A DNA stretch of 64,000 nucleotides from DATFVJ01 sp963820395 (GCA_963820395.1 CAWGAE010000006.1:1-64000); one strand, 5' to 3'; positions 36,038 to 45,795 are shown, counted from the stretch's first letter. Program-made: numbers and translations. The notes: generated from the letters alone by a model not told the origin.

Positions 36038-37101
36038 GCGAGGAACTCCGCCAAGTCAGCACCCGCCAGCAACGGGAGCCGGGAGCGAGCCCGCGGGTGC
36101 GCCGCACCGCGGCTGTGCCTCTCGTCGCCCTCCTGGGAATGATCCTGCTGCTCGCTTTCGGCGCGTACTCCCCGTTCAACTGGGATCCACCGCGCACGGT
36201 GCGCAACGACGTAACGAGAAGCGCAGACGGATCCTTGCGGTTCGGCGAGATGAACCGCGCGCGCACGCCTGGAACACCGGCCTGGCTGCACGATGTGCGC
36301 ACATCCGGCATCGTTTCGATCCACCTAGAGTTCAACCCACAGTTACTGCAGAAGCAGTCTCTGTCGATCATGATGCTGGCCAGTGACTTCTGGCACACTG
36401 ACTTCGCCATCGAGCAGGAGCACTCCAACCTGCTCGTGTGGCTGCGCCGTCCCGGGTCGACGGCCAATGGCGACCCCCCGTTCGGCGTCGACGGGGTTCT
36501 CAAGCCGCAGCGGTGGAACAGCGTGGACGTGATGCTGCAACGCGGCGACATGCGCATCGACGTCGACGGCACGACCCGACTGACCGAGCACCTTCCGGCA
36601 GATTCCCTAAGGGTGTGGAGCGCAGGGCAGATTGTGCTTGGCGACGAGGTCCACGGAGGCGGTCCGTGGCAGGGCGAAATCCATCATGCCGAGGTGCGCA
36701 CATCGGGCTATGAGGTCGATTACGTCCGCCCAGGCGCGCTCTCGATCCCCGAGCGCTACCTCTACTTCCCGGACCATATCGAACCGTTTTCGCTTCCGGA
36801 TCCAGAGGAGCGGCTAAGCCTCCTCCTCCTCTTGCTGTCGTTCATTCCGGTCGGCTTCCTCACCGTCTGGGTTCGAAGGCCGCCATTGCGCCCGGTCCCC
36901 GCCACCCTGCTCGCGACGGGGCTTGCGGTGATGCTCGCGGCTGGTAGGTTCCTCTTCCACGGTCGGCATATGGCGGTGGCCGACATCGTGGTGCAGACAA
37001 TGGGAGCGTTGCTCGGGGCGTTGCTGGCCCGGCGGTTGGCGCACCGCCGTCAAGCGCAGCACCCACCGGATGCCTCACACACGGCGGAAATGCGAGCCTA
37101 A
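36034..37101 (+). CDS. VanZ-like membrane protein with an extracytoplasmic lectin-like domain
   Basis: A 355-residue protein from ATG 36034. There is one membrane helix at residues about 27-45 (AVPLVALLGMILLLAFGAYS). Next come about 190 residues predicted outside the cell that resemble a concanavalin/LamG jelly-roll (FAIEQEHSNLLVWLRRPGS, RWNSVDVMLQRGDMRIDVDG, GPWQGEIHHAEVRTSGYEVD). At least three C-terminal helices form a VanZ-type region (LLLLLLSFIPVGFLTVWV and the final Ala/Leu-rich helix). A glycan-binding or attachment role is plausible from its place at the operon end but unproven. Confidence 0.65.
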   Translation: MSEELRQVSTRQQREPGASPRVRRTAAVPLVALLGMILLLAFGAYSPFNWDPPRTVRNDVTRSADGSLRFGEMNRARTPGTPAWLHDVRTSGIVSIHLEFNPQLLQKQSLSIMMLASDFWHTDFAIEQEHSNLLVWLRRPGSTANGDPPFGVDGVLKPQRWNSVDVMLQRGDMRIDVDGTTRLTEHLPADSLRVWSAGQIVLGDEVHGGGPWQGEIHHAEVRTSGYEVDYVRPGALSIPERYLYFPDHIEPFSLPDPEERLSLLLLLLSFIPVGFLTVWVRRPPLRPVPATLLATGLAVMLAAGRFLFHGRHMAVADIVVQTMGALLGALLARRLAHRRQAQHPPDASHTAEMRA

Positions 37102-37241
37102 GTATGTCTTGCGGCGACGAGGTAACCGGTTCCATCCAGCGGCTCCCACCCACGAGTTTCGGTGGCGCTCGTGAGCGGTTCGTTCCGCCTGGCGCACCCT
37201 TCGTGGGAGGCGGCACTGGGATACCATCTTGACGCCACGGG

Positions 37242-37540
37242 TCAGAAGGAGCCGTCCACGCTTGGTGGCGTAGAGCCGCTATAGTCTTCGGGCTTGAGCG
37301 GCTTGTACTGGGCGCATTTTGACCAATGCACCCGTTCGTGCAGTCGTGCGGCCGCGCCATTCTCGGCGTAGACGTCCACCACCGCGATGGTGGGGCGAGT
37401 GCGTTCGAGGTCTCCGCGCCGTTATTGGTGGAGAACAGAAGGACCGACTCGGGGCTCTGCCCGGGCGCTCCCCACTGGTTGAACTCGCACCGACCGCCAG
37501 CGCCGTACCCGCCTTGCGCGCTCCTCTCCGACCCGAAACC
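37242..37540 (-). pseudogene. 3' relic of an unidentified protein, cut near the IS1380 element
   Basis: With one shift near 37385 the leftward frame reads FNQWGAPGQSPESVLLFSTN, NGAETSNALAPTIAVVDVYA, ENGAAARLHERVHWSKCAQY, KPLKPEDYSG, ending TGA at 37242. Residue choice and composition look like real protein, not a shadow frame. No family is recognised. The upstream part is missing: the IS1380 end lies 30 bases away and nothing matching was seen beyond the element. Confidence 0.4.
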
Positions 37541-37568
37541 CGATGATCATCTCGACATAGACCGCAGG

Positions 37569-39307
37569 CGACTGAGCCTCAATCCACCGCCCGAATTCAG
37601 ATGATCGCGTTGCGGGGCAATGGCCCAGTGGACGTGATCTTGAGGATGGCAGGGGACGTGGTTTTCTCGCCGCTCACCTTTCTGCGGCTTGTCCACGGTT
37701 TCTGATCGGGGATCTTGGCTGGCAGTTCGCCGGGTGGCCGCTGGGCCGTGGGAATGCGTGACTGTGTCTGGGCTGGTCAGGCCGCGTGGGCGGGCGGGCC
37801 GCAGGCGGCCTCGAAGAGGCTCATCCAGTGCTGCTCGCGGTGCCAGCCTTCGGGCAGGTGCAGGGTGATCTCGCCGCGGCCGTGGCGGGCGGTCCGGGCG
37901 GCGACGTTGATGAGGTCGCGGCGCAACGTGGCGCCGCGGGCCTTGGCGTAGGCGAGGCTGGCCAGGGATCCGGCGGCGCGCAGCACGTTGTGCGCGATGG
38001 CGGCGCAGGCGAGCCAGGTCGCGTTCGCGGGAAACGAGCCTGATGGCAGGTGCGCGAGGGGCCCGTCGGTCCAGTCGGCGAACAGCTGTTCGACCTGGGC
38101 GTGGTCGCGGTGGTGCTCTTCGGCCTGGATGGTCGCGAACGGGGAGTCGGTGAACACGGCGTGGTAGCGCCAGACGGGGAACATCTCGTCCTGGCCCTGG
38201 GCGGCCGTGCGGTTGAGGTCTTTGACCCGGCGGACGATCAGCCGGGCGGTGATGGCCTGCCCCTTCTTCGAGGTGAAGGCGGTGTAGTGCGCCTCGGCCA
38301 CCTCGGCGTCGGCACCCAGCAGCGCAGCTGGTCGTCCCAGATCGCCCGCGGATATCTGATTGGGGTCCAGGCATCCTCGCCGATGGCGGCGATCGCCGCC
38401 TTGACGGCCGGGTCCATCTTCGCCGTGACCGAAAAGCACGCCCCGGCCCGGCGGACCGCGCCGGTGAACGCCGCGGAGTAGAACGCCGAGTCGGCCCGCA
38501 CCACGAGCGTCCCGGCGCATCCGGTGGCGCGGGCGGTAGTGACCGATTCGGTGGCGAAGGACGCGGCGCCCCGGGCCGAGCCCGCGTTGCCGCCGCGGAG
38601 CCTGGTGGCGGCGATCACCGGCGCAGCCAGCGGCGTGCTGATCGTGGCGGTCAGCGCGTTCAGCCCCCGCACCAGCAGGCTCTTGCCCTGGATCTTGGTA
38701 TGGCCGAACGCCGCGCCCTGCTTCTTGCGGCCGTAGACACGTTTTTGCATCGAGTCGATATCCACGAACGCCACCACGTCCTTGCCGGGCAGCAACGGCG
38801 TGCGGCGGGCCAGGTCCGCCAGCAGCAGCCGGCTCACCTTCTCCGCCTGCCGGGCGTTCCCCCAGGAGAACGAGCGCAGGAACGACCCCAGCGTGGACGG
38901 TGCCCGGATCCCGCCAAACAGCGCCGGCATCGCGCCATGCCGCAGCAGGTCCATGTCGTCGATGCTGTCCGCCCCGGCGACCATCCCGGCGACCAGGCAC
39001 GGCACTTTCAGGTGCGCATTCACCCCGCACCGGTCAGCGATGGCCACATGCTCGCCGGCCAGCGCGGCAAGGCCGGCCCGCTGCGCCAGGGCCATCACCG
39101 GGACCAGGCCCGCCCGTGACACGAGATTCGGGTCATCAAACGATGCGTGAATCTTCGCCAGCCCGTGCAACAATCGCACTTGCGAGGTGTCCTCTCCATC
39201 TGGGGAATGGAAGTGTTAGCAACTCTCATCGTCCCAGTTCAGAGGGCACCTTTCGCGTCGGCGCGCCCGGCAGAACCCTATTTACGCGGTGGATCGAGGC
39301 TGAGTCG
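37569..39307 (-). mobile_element. IS1380-type insertion sequence, about 1.74 kb
   Basis: Inverted ends 37569-37590 (CGACTGAGCCTCAATCCACC and two more bases) and 39286-39307 match at 20 of 22 positions. They enclose one transposase gene with a frameshift. An orphan copy of the right end sits at 7763-7817, implying an earlier copy there. No certain target duplication was found. Confidence 0.75.
37777..39179 (-). pseudogene. IS1380-family transposase, one frameshift
   Basis: The start frame (39179 to about 38320) has LLPGKDVVAFVDIDSMQKRV (first Asp), GHTKIQGKSLLVRGLNAL, LVVRADSAFYSAAFTGAV (second Asp) and CFSVTAKMDPAVKAAIAAI. A one-base change near 38320 shifts into EVAEAHYTAFTSKKGQAITA, YHAVFTDSPFATIQAEEHHR, DHAQVEQLFADWTDGPLAHL (Glu) and the tail ending AAA GGCCTGACC at 37777. 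All three acidic residues exist but in two frames, so the element cannot move itself unless the shift is programmed or an error. Confidence 0.8.
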
Positions 39308-39562
39308 GTGCGCGAGGTCGCGCACGACTGGCAGGACCACACAGGGATCGGCGATTCGGTCTCAGCCGGTATTGCGCAGCCCACACACAGGCACACAGGC
39401 TCGCCGAAACGGAGGTCACCATCTCCCCACGGGCTATCCACATCTTGTGCATAATCCCCTATGCTGTCCAGCACTGTCTTGCATCGGCTAAACAACCCAT
39501 CAAGAGATCAAGAGAAATACAATATAGGCAAAGCATGCGATCATGCCGACGCGTAAGCACGG
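39308..39562. other. Short spacer, no gene seen
   Basis: Between the IS1380 right end and the end of the deacetylase frame. A leftward frame rich in Cys (39226-39495) has no known motif and spans the IS end, so it is probably chance. Confidence 0.5.
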
Positions 39563-40453
39563 TCACCTTGGCACCCCAACGATGACCGCACCCCACACTG
39601 GCGGCTGCACTGACCGGCGTGATGATCGCCGGTTCCGCGTGGGGCGGTCGGGCGCAGCCGGTGTGGTGCGCCTGCCCGGACGTTTGGTGCTGGGACGTGG
39701 AGCTGGCAGCGGACCGGGCCCGCTGCGCCCGGCGTGCCGACAGCTGCGCTGATGGTGAGCCTGTTCCGATCCTGAGGTGTGCCTACCGGCCGCAGAAGCG
39801 GGAGGCAGGATCACGGATTTTGTGCAGTGGAACGCCTCGGCGTAGGGTGCCCGGCACTCCATTCCGCGCAGGCGGGCCATGCCCAGGAAGACCTCGTCGT
39901 CCCACCAGTCGCGGCCCCGCTGGGAGGGGAAGCACTTGTGCAGCAACTCCACCTTGCGCCGCGCCATATCGGCCGGCAGCGGAAAATACATCGATGGGCG
40001 GCCGAGGTCACCGTCCCATTTCGGGATCTCGTAGCCGAGGTAGAGCCGGTCGCGGAAGACGGTGGGCACGATCTCTCCGATCGTGCGGTGATCTTGATGT
40101 GCGTCGTCGCGGGACGGCGCGATGATCAGGTCGGGTGAGCAAGACCGGGCGACCTGCTCGAGGGTGTCCTTCACCTGGCCCCAGGCCGCGGGCAGCCGGC
40201 CCTCGGGCAGGTCGTACAGCCCGATGGTCAGGTCGGCGGCGGGCAGGAAGGCGGTTGCCGCGATGCGTGCCTCCTGCTGCCGCTCTGCCGTTCCGGTCAG
40301 CACGATGTAGCGGGCCGCCAGCCCGGAAAACTGGCTCTCGGCGAGGCTGAGCAGCGTCCCGCCGGCGCCGATCTCGATGTCGTCGGGGTGGGCGCCGATC
40401 GCGAGCACCGAGAGCGGCCCGCCCGGGGGCGTCTTCAGATGCAATGGCAGCAC
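39563..40453 (-). CDS. PIG-L/LmbE-family deacetylase, probably with a run-on C-terminus
   Basis: The core is residues 1 to about 220. LSVLAIGAHPDDIEIGAGGT carries the zinc-binding AHPDD motif, LIIAPSRDDAHQDHRTIGE the distal His, and YAEAFHCTKSVIL is the usual end. Such enzymes remove N-acetyl groups from sugars. The remaining 75 or so residues are Pro/Arg/Ser-rich with no similarity and probably reflect a lost stop near 39800. Seven bases separate its ATG from the nucleotidylyltransferase stop, so both lie in one leftward operon with the methyltransferase. Confidence 0.8.
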   Translation of the reverse strand: MLPLHLKTPPGGPLSVLAIGAHPDDIEIGAGGTLLSLAESQFSGLAARYIVLTGTAERQQEARIAATAFLPAADLTIGLYDLPEGRLPAAWGQVKDTLEQVARSCSPDLIIAPSRDDAHQDHRTIGEIVPTVFRDRLYLGYEIPKWDGDLGRPSMYFPLPADMARRKVELLHKCFPSQRGRDWWDDEVFLGMARLRGMECRAPYAEAFHCTKSVILPPASAAGRHTSGSEQAHHQRSCRHAGRSGPGPLPAPRPSTKRPGRRTTPAAPDRPTRNRRSSRRSVQPPVWGAVIVGVPR

Positions 40454-40460
40454 GCGCGGC

Positions 40461-41357
40461 TCACCGTGGCGACATGGATACGGGCGGCATGGACACCGGC
40501 GGCATGGACACCGGCGGGGAGTTGCTGCCGCCGCCGGACTGGGGCGAGGTGGCGCTGGCCGACGTGGTCCCGCCGGACCGTTCCGCGTCCCAGATCATCC
40601 AGGGGCAGTTCCCCTGGTGGTACATCTCCTCCAGTTGCGCGCGTTCTTTCACCGTGTCGGCGGGTGCCCAGTATCCTTTGTACGGGTAGGCGAGGACGCG
40701 TCCTTGGGGGACCAGCCGGACTAGCGCGTCCTCGACGAGGTCTTCGCCTTCGCCGAGGTGGTCGAAGATCTGCGGCCGGAGCACGAAGTAGCCGCCGTTT
40801 TCCCACTGGCTTAGGTCCTGCATAGGGGTCACCTGGGTGATCAGCCCGTTGTCGCCGATGTCCACCATGTGGTGCGAGGACTGCGGCGGCACCGCGAGCA
40901 GGCCGGCCACCGCGCTGGTGGCGTCGAACCGCCCGATCATGTCGGGCAGCGGCGCGTTGGTGAGCACGTCTGCGTAGTTGGCCAGGAACATCGGCTCGTC
41001 CTCGACGAAGCGGCGGACCCGGCGCAGCCGCTCGCCGATCGGGGAGTTCAGGCCGGTGTCGACGAGGGTGATCCGCCAGTCGGAGATGTCGGTGCTGAAC
41101 AGCTGCACCTCGCGGGCGCCGTTTGCCAGGACGAAGTCGTTCGACCTGGTCTCGTCGTAGTTCAGGAAGAAATCCTTGACCGCCGCGGCGCCGTAACCGA
41201 GGCAGAGCACGAAATCGGTGTGCCCGAAATGGGCGTAGTAGCGCATGACGTGCCACAGCAGCGGGCGTTCCCCGACCATCGCCATCGGCTTGGGAGCGTT
41301 GGTGACGCCATCGCGCATCCGCATCCCCAGGCCACCGCAGAACAAGACGACCTTCAC
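40461..41357 (-). CDS. Glucose-1-phosphate cytidylyltransferase-like nucleotidylyltransferase
   Basis: A 298-residue enzyme. VVLFCGGLGMRMRDGVTNAP and KPMAMVGERPLLWHVMRYYA give the nucleotide loop and catalytic Lys. VQLFSTDISDWRITLVDTGL, FLANYADVLTNAPLPDMI and GRVLAYPYKGYWAPADTVKE fit the RfbF type, which makes CDP-glucose-like donors. CDP specificity is not proven. The C-terminal 30 residues are Ser/Gly/Pro-rich with a five-residue repeat (PPVSM, from 15-bp units at 40471-40515) and are probably unstructured. It lies between the deacetylase and the C-methyltransferase-like gene. Confidence 0.75.
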   Translation of the reverse strand: MKVVLFCGGLGMRMRDGVTNAPKPMAMVGERPLLWHVMRYYAHFGHTDFVLCLGYGAAAVKDFFLNYDETRSNDFVLANGAREVQLFSTDISDWRITLVDTGLNSPIGERLRRVRRFVEDEPMFLANYADVLTNAPLPDMIGRFDATSAVAGLLAVPPQSSHHMVDIGDNGLITQVTPMQDLSQWENGGYFVLRPQIFDHLGEGEDLVEDALVRLVPQGRVLAYPYKGYWAPADTVKERAQLEEMYHQGNCPWMIWDAERSGGTTSASATSPQSGGGSNSPPVSMPPVSMPPVSMSPR

Positions 41358-41371
41358 GATTCACACTCCAT

Positions 41372-42604
41372 TCAGATGATCTCAAGCGCGGGGATCGGGA
41401 ACACCAGCCGTCCCCCCCACGACCGGACGTAGTCAAGCTGCCGGCTGATCTCCTCCCGCAGGTTCCACGGCAGCACGAGAATGTAGTCGGGCCGGGTCTC
41501 GGCCAGGCGCCCGGGCGGATAGACCGGGATATGCGTGCCCGGCAGGAACTTGCCCTGTTTCACCGGGCTGCGGTCAACGGTGTAGGCGAGAAGATCCGAC
41601 CGGATGCCGCAGTGGTTCAGCAGCGTGTTCCCCTTACCCGGGGCGCCGTAGCCGGCCACCGGCCGGCCGTCCGCCGCGGCGGTGAGCAGGAACCCCAGCA
41701 GCTCGCTCTTGATCTGCAGCACCTCGGCGGCGAAGCCCTCATGGCCGGCCACGGTGTGCAGCCCCGCGGACTCCTCCGCGCCGAGCACCGCCTTCACCCG
41801 GGTGGTCGGCTCACCGGCGCTCTCCTCCGGCCGGGCGTAGACGCGCAGCGACCCGCCATGGGTGCCGAGCTCGTCCACGTCCACCACCCGCAACCCGGCC
41901 GTGGCCAGCGCACGGGAAGAGGTCAGCAGGGAAAGATACGAGAAATGCTCGTGATAGATCGTGTCGTATTGCCGCCGCTCGATCAGCCGCAGCAGGTGCG
42001 GGAATTCCAGCGTCACCACACCGGTGTCCTTGACCAGCGCCCGCAGCCCCGCGGCGAAACCCCGGATATCCGGGACATGAGCGAAGACATTGTTCGCGGC
42101 GACCAGATCGGCCCGCCCGTGCCGCCCGGCGATCTCGCGGCCCGTCTCGGGCCCAAGGAACTCGACCACCGTCGGGATGCCCCGGGCGCGGGCCGCCTCG
42201 GCCACGTTCGCGGCCGGCTCGACCCCAAGCACCGGGATCCCCCCGGCCGCAAAATGCTGCAGCAGGTAGCCATCGTTGCTCGCCACCTCGGTGACCAGGC
42301 TGTCAGGCGCGAGGCCGAGTCGGCCGATCATCGCCTCCGCGTACCGCTTCGCGTGCGCCACCCACGAATCGGAATACGACGAGAAATACGCATAGTCGGA
42401 AAAGATGTCCTCGCCGGGCACATAAGCGGGCAACTGCACCAGCAAGCACGAGGCGCACACACGCACATGCAGCGGATAGAACACCTCCGCCTCATCCAGC
42501 CGCCCCGCCGGCACATAACTCTCACACAGCGGCGACATCCCCAAATCCACAAACGTCCGGGTCAGATCCGCGCCGCACAAACGGCACACATGAAACGACA
42601 ACAC
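41372..42604 (-). CDS. Zinc-binding class I SAM methyltransferase (NDP-sugar C-methyltransferase type)
   Basis: A 410-residue, three-part protein. The N-terminal zinc knuckle has CRLCGADLTRTFVDLGMSPL and VRVCASCLLVQL. The SAM domain has SLVTEVASNDGYLLQHFAAG and DLVAANNVFAHVPDIRGFAA. The C-terminal domain has YGAPGKGNTLLNHCGI and PVKQGKFLPGTHIPVYPP. Proteins of this build C-methylate 4-keto deoxysugars or act on related branched sugars. Followed after 14 bases by the nucleotidylyltransferase, it suggests a methyl-branched sugar in the glycan. It is the first gene of a leftward operon whose upstream side is an IS5 fragment. Confidence 0.8.
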   Translation of the reverse strand: MLSFHVCRLCGADLTRTFVDLGMSPLCESYVPAGRLDEAEVFYPLHVRVCASCLLVQLPAYVPGEDIFSDYAYFSSYSDSWVAHAKRYAEAMIGRLGLAPDSLVTEVASNDGYLLQHFAAGGIPVLGVEPAANVAEAARARGIPTVVEFLGPETGREIAGRHGRADLVAANNVFAHVPDIRGFAAGLRALVKDTGVVTLEFPHLLRLIERRQYDTIYHEHFSYLSLLTSSRALATAGLRVVDVDELGTHGGSLRVYARPEESAGEPTTRVKAVLGAEESAGLHTVAGHEGFAAEVLQIKSELLGFLLTAAADGRPVAGYGAPGKGNTLLNHCGIRSDLLAYTVDRSPVKQGKFLPGTHIPVYPPGRLAETRPDYILVLPWNLREEISRQLDYVRSWGGRLVFPIPALEII

Positions 42605-42686
42605 GCCTCCAAACTTGCCGGCCGGTCAGGGAAAGCAATGTAACACTGATCATCCCGGCATATAAGCTGGAGCCTATGACCGAATG

Positions 42687-43197
42687 GTGCCGTCACCAGC
42701 AGCGTTCCCTGGCGGCCCGCGATCTCGGCGGGGTGCGGCACGCAGTCGTAGAGCACCTGCCCGATCAGCGGCCGGAGCAGGTCCCAGCGCCGGGAGACGG
42801 TGGCCTGGCTGACGCCGAAGACGGCCCCGGCGACCTCTTGCGTGATGTTCTTGCGCATCAGCGTGACCACCATCGCCACCGACCCGAACAGGCCGATGGC
42901 GGCCGGTCGGCCGCCGGGCCGCACCACGTCCCCGGCCCGCCCCAGTATCCGCAGCGACAGCTGGTGCAGTTGCTCATAGCGCAGTCCGGTGAGAACCTCG
43001 TACCGCAACGGCTCCTCCGTGAAATCCGTGTTTTGTCATTGCGGTATTCATGGCAGGAGCCGTTCTGTTATGCGACGACCGACACCTAAAGATTTGCTTA
43101 TTACAAGAATTCTGACCGCCGGGCGAGCCGCTTACGCGTAGCCGCAGACAACGGTGATGGGAAGCTATTCAGCCAGGAGGCTTATGAATAAGCCTCC
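42687..43197 (-). mobile_element. Truncated, inverted second copy of the IS5-type element
   Basis: From 43197 leftward the sequence is almost identical to the first half of the element at 5309-6305, including the left repeat and hairpin. It stops abruptly near 42687, inside the codons after TLLVDG. One base is missing near 42694. The encoded fragment holds only the N-terminal HTH part of the transposase. Flanks differ from the first copy. Confidence 0.85.
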
Positions 43198-43357
43198 TGG
43201 TCTACGAAATTAGCAATATATTGGTATTGTGCACCTTTCACGCTGCTGACGCTTTCCCAGACCGGGCCGAAAGGAGGAACACTGGCGCCGGTGCCGGGCC
43301 GACCGCGGACCGTGCTGGCCGCACTCGCGGCGCAGATCCCGCTCCGAACCGGGCGGA

Positions 43358-43945
43358 TCAGGAGGCCTGCAGCAGCACACGCAGCCTCGCCAGGCATCGG
43401 CCGCGGGTAGGGCCGATGCTGCCAACCGGCAGCCCCAGCTCATCGGATATCTCGGCGTAGGAAGCTGGCGGATCAGCCATCAGCAGTTCAAGGAGCCGCT
43501 GCCACTGCCGGGGGAGGCGGGACATGGCCTCGCGGACGACTTGGGCGCGCTCGTCGGCGAGAAGACGCTCATCGATCTCCGGCTCGTGCGCGTCAACATC
43601 CTCGAGAGCGACGTCGTCATGGGCCAGGTCGCGGGCCAGCACGACCTTCTTGCGTGCCGCCAAGCTGCGTAGGCACTCGTGCCGCGCGGTAGCCGCCAGC
43701 CAGGAGCCCACGCGAGCCGGTTTCTCGAGACGATCGATGTGCTCAAGTAAGCGCAGCCACGTCGCTTGGGCGACGTCAGCGGCGTCACTCTCCACCAGCT
43801 TGAAGTCGCGGGTCATGGCCCAGACGAGTCTGCCGTACTGGTCGACCAGACGCTCCCAGGCCCACTGGTCCCCCTCAGCAGCCCGCCGCACCAATCGTGC
43901 CACGTCCAAGACGGCAAGGTCTTGTTCCAGCGTCGTTGTTGTCAT
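43358..43945 (-). CDS. RNA polymerase sigma factor, ECF-type (sigma-70 family)
   Basis: A 195-residue protein from ATG 43945 (in-frame ATGs a little upstream are possible). Region 2: WERLVDQYGRLVWAMTRDFK and DAADVAQATWLRLLEHIDRL. Region 4: SRLPRQWQRLLELLMADPPA then YAEISDELGLPVGSIGPTRG. Codes for a specialised sigma factor that redirects RNA polymerase. No anti-sigma gene follows, and both flanks are mobile debris, so its targets cannot be guessed. A possible small secreted protein is encoded just upstream. Confidence 0.85.
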   Translation of the reverse strand: MTTTTLEQDLAVLDVARLVRRAAEGDQWAWERLVDQYGRLVWAMTRDFKLVESDAADVAQATWLRLLEHIDRLEKPARVGSWLAATARHECLRSLAARKKVVLARDLAHDDVALEDVDAHEPEIDERLLADERAQVVREAMSRLPRQWQRLLELLMADPPASYAEISDELGLPVGSIGPTRGRCLARLRVLLQAS

Positions 43946-44024
43946 CGAGTCCCACCTCATCGTCATCCAGTCCCACCGCATCCGGCAGTGGAGATCCACT
44001 ATCGAGGAACGACATCTCCGAAGA

Positions 44025-44381
44025 TCAGTTGCCGGATCCATAACGCCGGCCGATCTGCCATAGCCCAGTCAGCCCCAAGCAGGCTGACCAGCTGGGGAAG
44101 TTCGTCGAGTGACAGCCCTGATCTCCCACTGAGACTGTGGCGAGCCGGGAGGGGGTGTTCTCGCACGCGACCGGGTCGCCTGTGGCCGGGTCAACGGCGG
44201 ATGCACCCGCCGTAGGTACGTTGACCAGCAGGATCGAGACCAGGGCTGCGGCCACGAACGGCAAGGAGGGCCGACAGCGCCTGCGGCCGACGCTAAGCAA
44301 TCCGGAAAAAGTGCTTGGCGTACGAGGGCAGCCATCCGGCGGACGCGGAAAGCTTCGTGCCTGTTCATGTCTTGTCCCCAA
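44025..44381 (-). CDS. Possible small secreted protein upstream of the sigma factor
   Basis: A frame of up to 118 residues with a TTG start. Around residue 40 it has basic residues, then LPFVAAALVSILLVNVPTAG and ASA, like a signal peptide with a signal-peptidase site. A mature tail of about 55 residues has four Cys. The real start may be nearer the hydrophobic stretch. No homologue is recognised. It may be a chance frame. Confidence 0.3.
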   Translation of the reverse strand: MGTRHEQARSFPRPPDGCPRTPSTFSGLLSVGRRRCRPSLPFVAAALVSILLVNVPTAGASAVDPATGDPVACENTPSRLATVSVGDQGCHSTNFPSWSACLGLTGLWQIGRRYGSGN

Positions 44382-44457
44382 CCCTGGCTTAGCCTGCGGT
44401 CACCGATTGCGGGTCATCTCCGCTCACCCGCGAAGCCGCGTGGCGGTCATCAATTAA

Positions 44458-44543
44458 TCAGACGCCCACACCGCGGGCCGCGATTACGGCCAGACCAGGC
44501 TTCTTTGGGCATAATTCCGGGACCAGGCTTCTTTGGGCATAAT
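44458..44543. repeat. Orphan dispersed repeat plus 23-bp direct repeat
   Basis: 44458-44513 resembles 21972-22022 (shared blocks AGACGCCCA and GATTACGG, and CTTCTTTG). Within it, a 23-base unit (GACCAGGCTTCTTTGGGCAT...) occurs at 44493-44515 and 44521-44543. This is probably the end of an old element, since transposase-like debris follows the related copy at 22.06 kb. Confidence 0.6.
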
Positions 44544-44545
44544 CC

Positions 44546-44939
44546 ATGACCGGTCCTCAGCGAAGCACCAGCAGGTCAGGCGCTCGTTATATCACGTTCT
44601 GCTCACGACGCCAGGGACTTTAGGTGTTTAGCTTGTTTCAGGGCATTCCTGTCCTATTGATGCATTTTGCTCTTGCTGTCCGATTCAGGGTGCGGATGAG
44701 GGCATAGCTGCAGCCCGGATGCCGCTTCGGGGGCGCCGGTTCTGCGGGCCGGGGTCGTGTGGTTGTTCCTGGTGTCGCCGGGACATACGGACCGGGGGCG
44801 GTGGGTCACCACGTGCTGGGTGTGCTCACGGGACGGAATAGGGTGATCGCCGTGGGACTGCGGGCGGCAGGCACGGTCCGCGAGGTATGGGGAACCGGAG
44901 ACCTCCTCGCGGCCTGCGGCCTCAACGTTGTATTAAAAT
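44546..44939. other. No gene seen; probable insertion-sequence terminal region
   Basis: No convincing frame. It lies just beyond the C-terminal side of an IS4-type relic and includes GACTTTAGGTGTTTAGC near 44610, possibly part of that element's end. Confidence 0.4.
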
Positions 44940-45721
44940 TAAACGACCCGCGCCATCAGCACCGAGCCGCGATGCGCGGAGTCAGGAAGGCCAGCTGGGA
45001 GCCGTCGGGCCGCCGCGGCACGTGGTGCGGGCTGGTACCCTGCTTCACCCGCATCGCCAGGTGCGCGCCGCCGCGCCACCGTGGCGCGCCCCACCGGTCG
45101 GTGGGACTGGCCCGGCCTCGTGCCAGGACAGCTCCTCCATCATCTTCGCGCCCAGCCGCCGCCAGCTTGTGATCACCTTGCTGCCGGGAACCCGCAGGGC
45201 TGCTGCCACGGCAGCCGCGGCAGCAACCCGGCCAGGCGGGCCATCATCTCCCGGCACGACGCATCCGGGATCAGCGTCATCGCCAGCACGAGGCGGGCCG
45301 TCAGGGTGAAGCGACATTGCCCTCAGCGGCCAATGCGGCTCCGCGCCGGGCACCCCGCGATCAGCTCCTCGATGACCCCGTCACCCAGATGCCGCTCCAG
45401 CACCCCCACCCGTACGTGATCGGGAAGCCACCCGCCCGCGTGCACCTCGCCGTTGCGGCGCACAACCGCCGGTGCCACGGTCACCGGATGGCAGAACACC
45501 AGCATCTCGCCCGGCACGACAGGCGCCGCCGCCCCATCGGCCACCAGCGCGCCATTATGGCCTGCCCGTCCCGGCCGGGCCAGATCAGCAGTCCTCAGCG
45601 CCACCATCCCGGCAGGCACCCCGCTCGCGAGAGGGTCCTGAGCTGCCCGGATAGCGCCCTCCCGCACGTCCCGTCTTGGGGGCTGGCCGCGACGCCACCA
45701 GGATCGGTAGTAGCCGATCAT
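44940..45721 (-). pseudogene. IS4-type transposase relic (N-terminal region, frameshifted)
   Basis: Leftward frames give VRVGVLERHLGDGVIEELIA, then VPGSKVITSWRRLGAKMMEE LSWH split over frames, then VKQGTSPHHVPRRPDGSQLA. These match the N-terminal IS4 domain and the start of the catalytic domain of actinobacterial IS4 transposases. Several shifts, and absence of the catalytic acidic residues, show it is dead. Confidence 0.6.
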
Positions 45722-45722
45722 A

Positions 45723-45795
45723 GTGCGCGGTGTGATAAGTGTCGTCGTCCCAGCGCACCATGAGGCCCGCGTGATAGGGCGGCTACTCCGGCAGC
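45723..45795 (+). pseudogene. 5' fragment of a family 2 glycosyltransferase
   Basis: From GTG 45723 it reads RGVISVVVPAHHEARVIGRL LRQLAS, the first strand and helix of a GT2 enzyme. It then switches abruptly to unrelated coding sequence. Too short to be functional. Confidence 0.4.
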
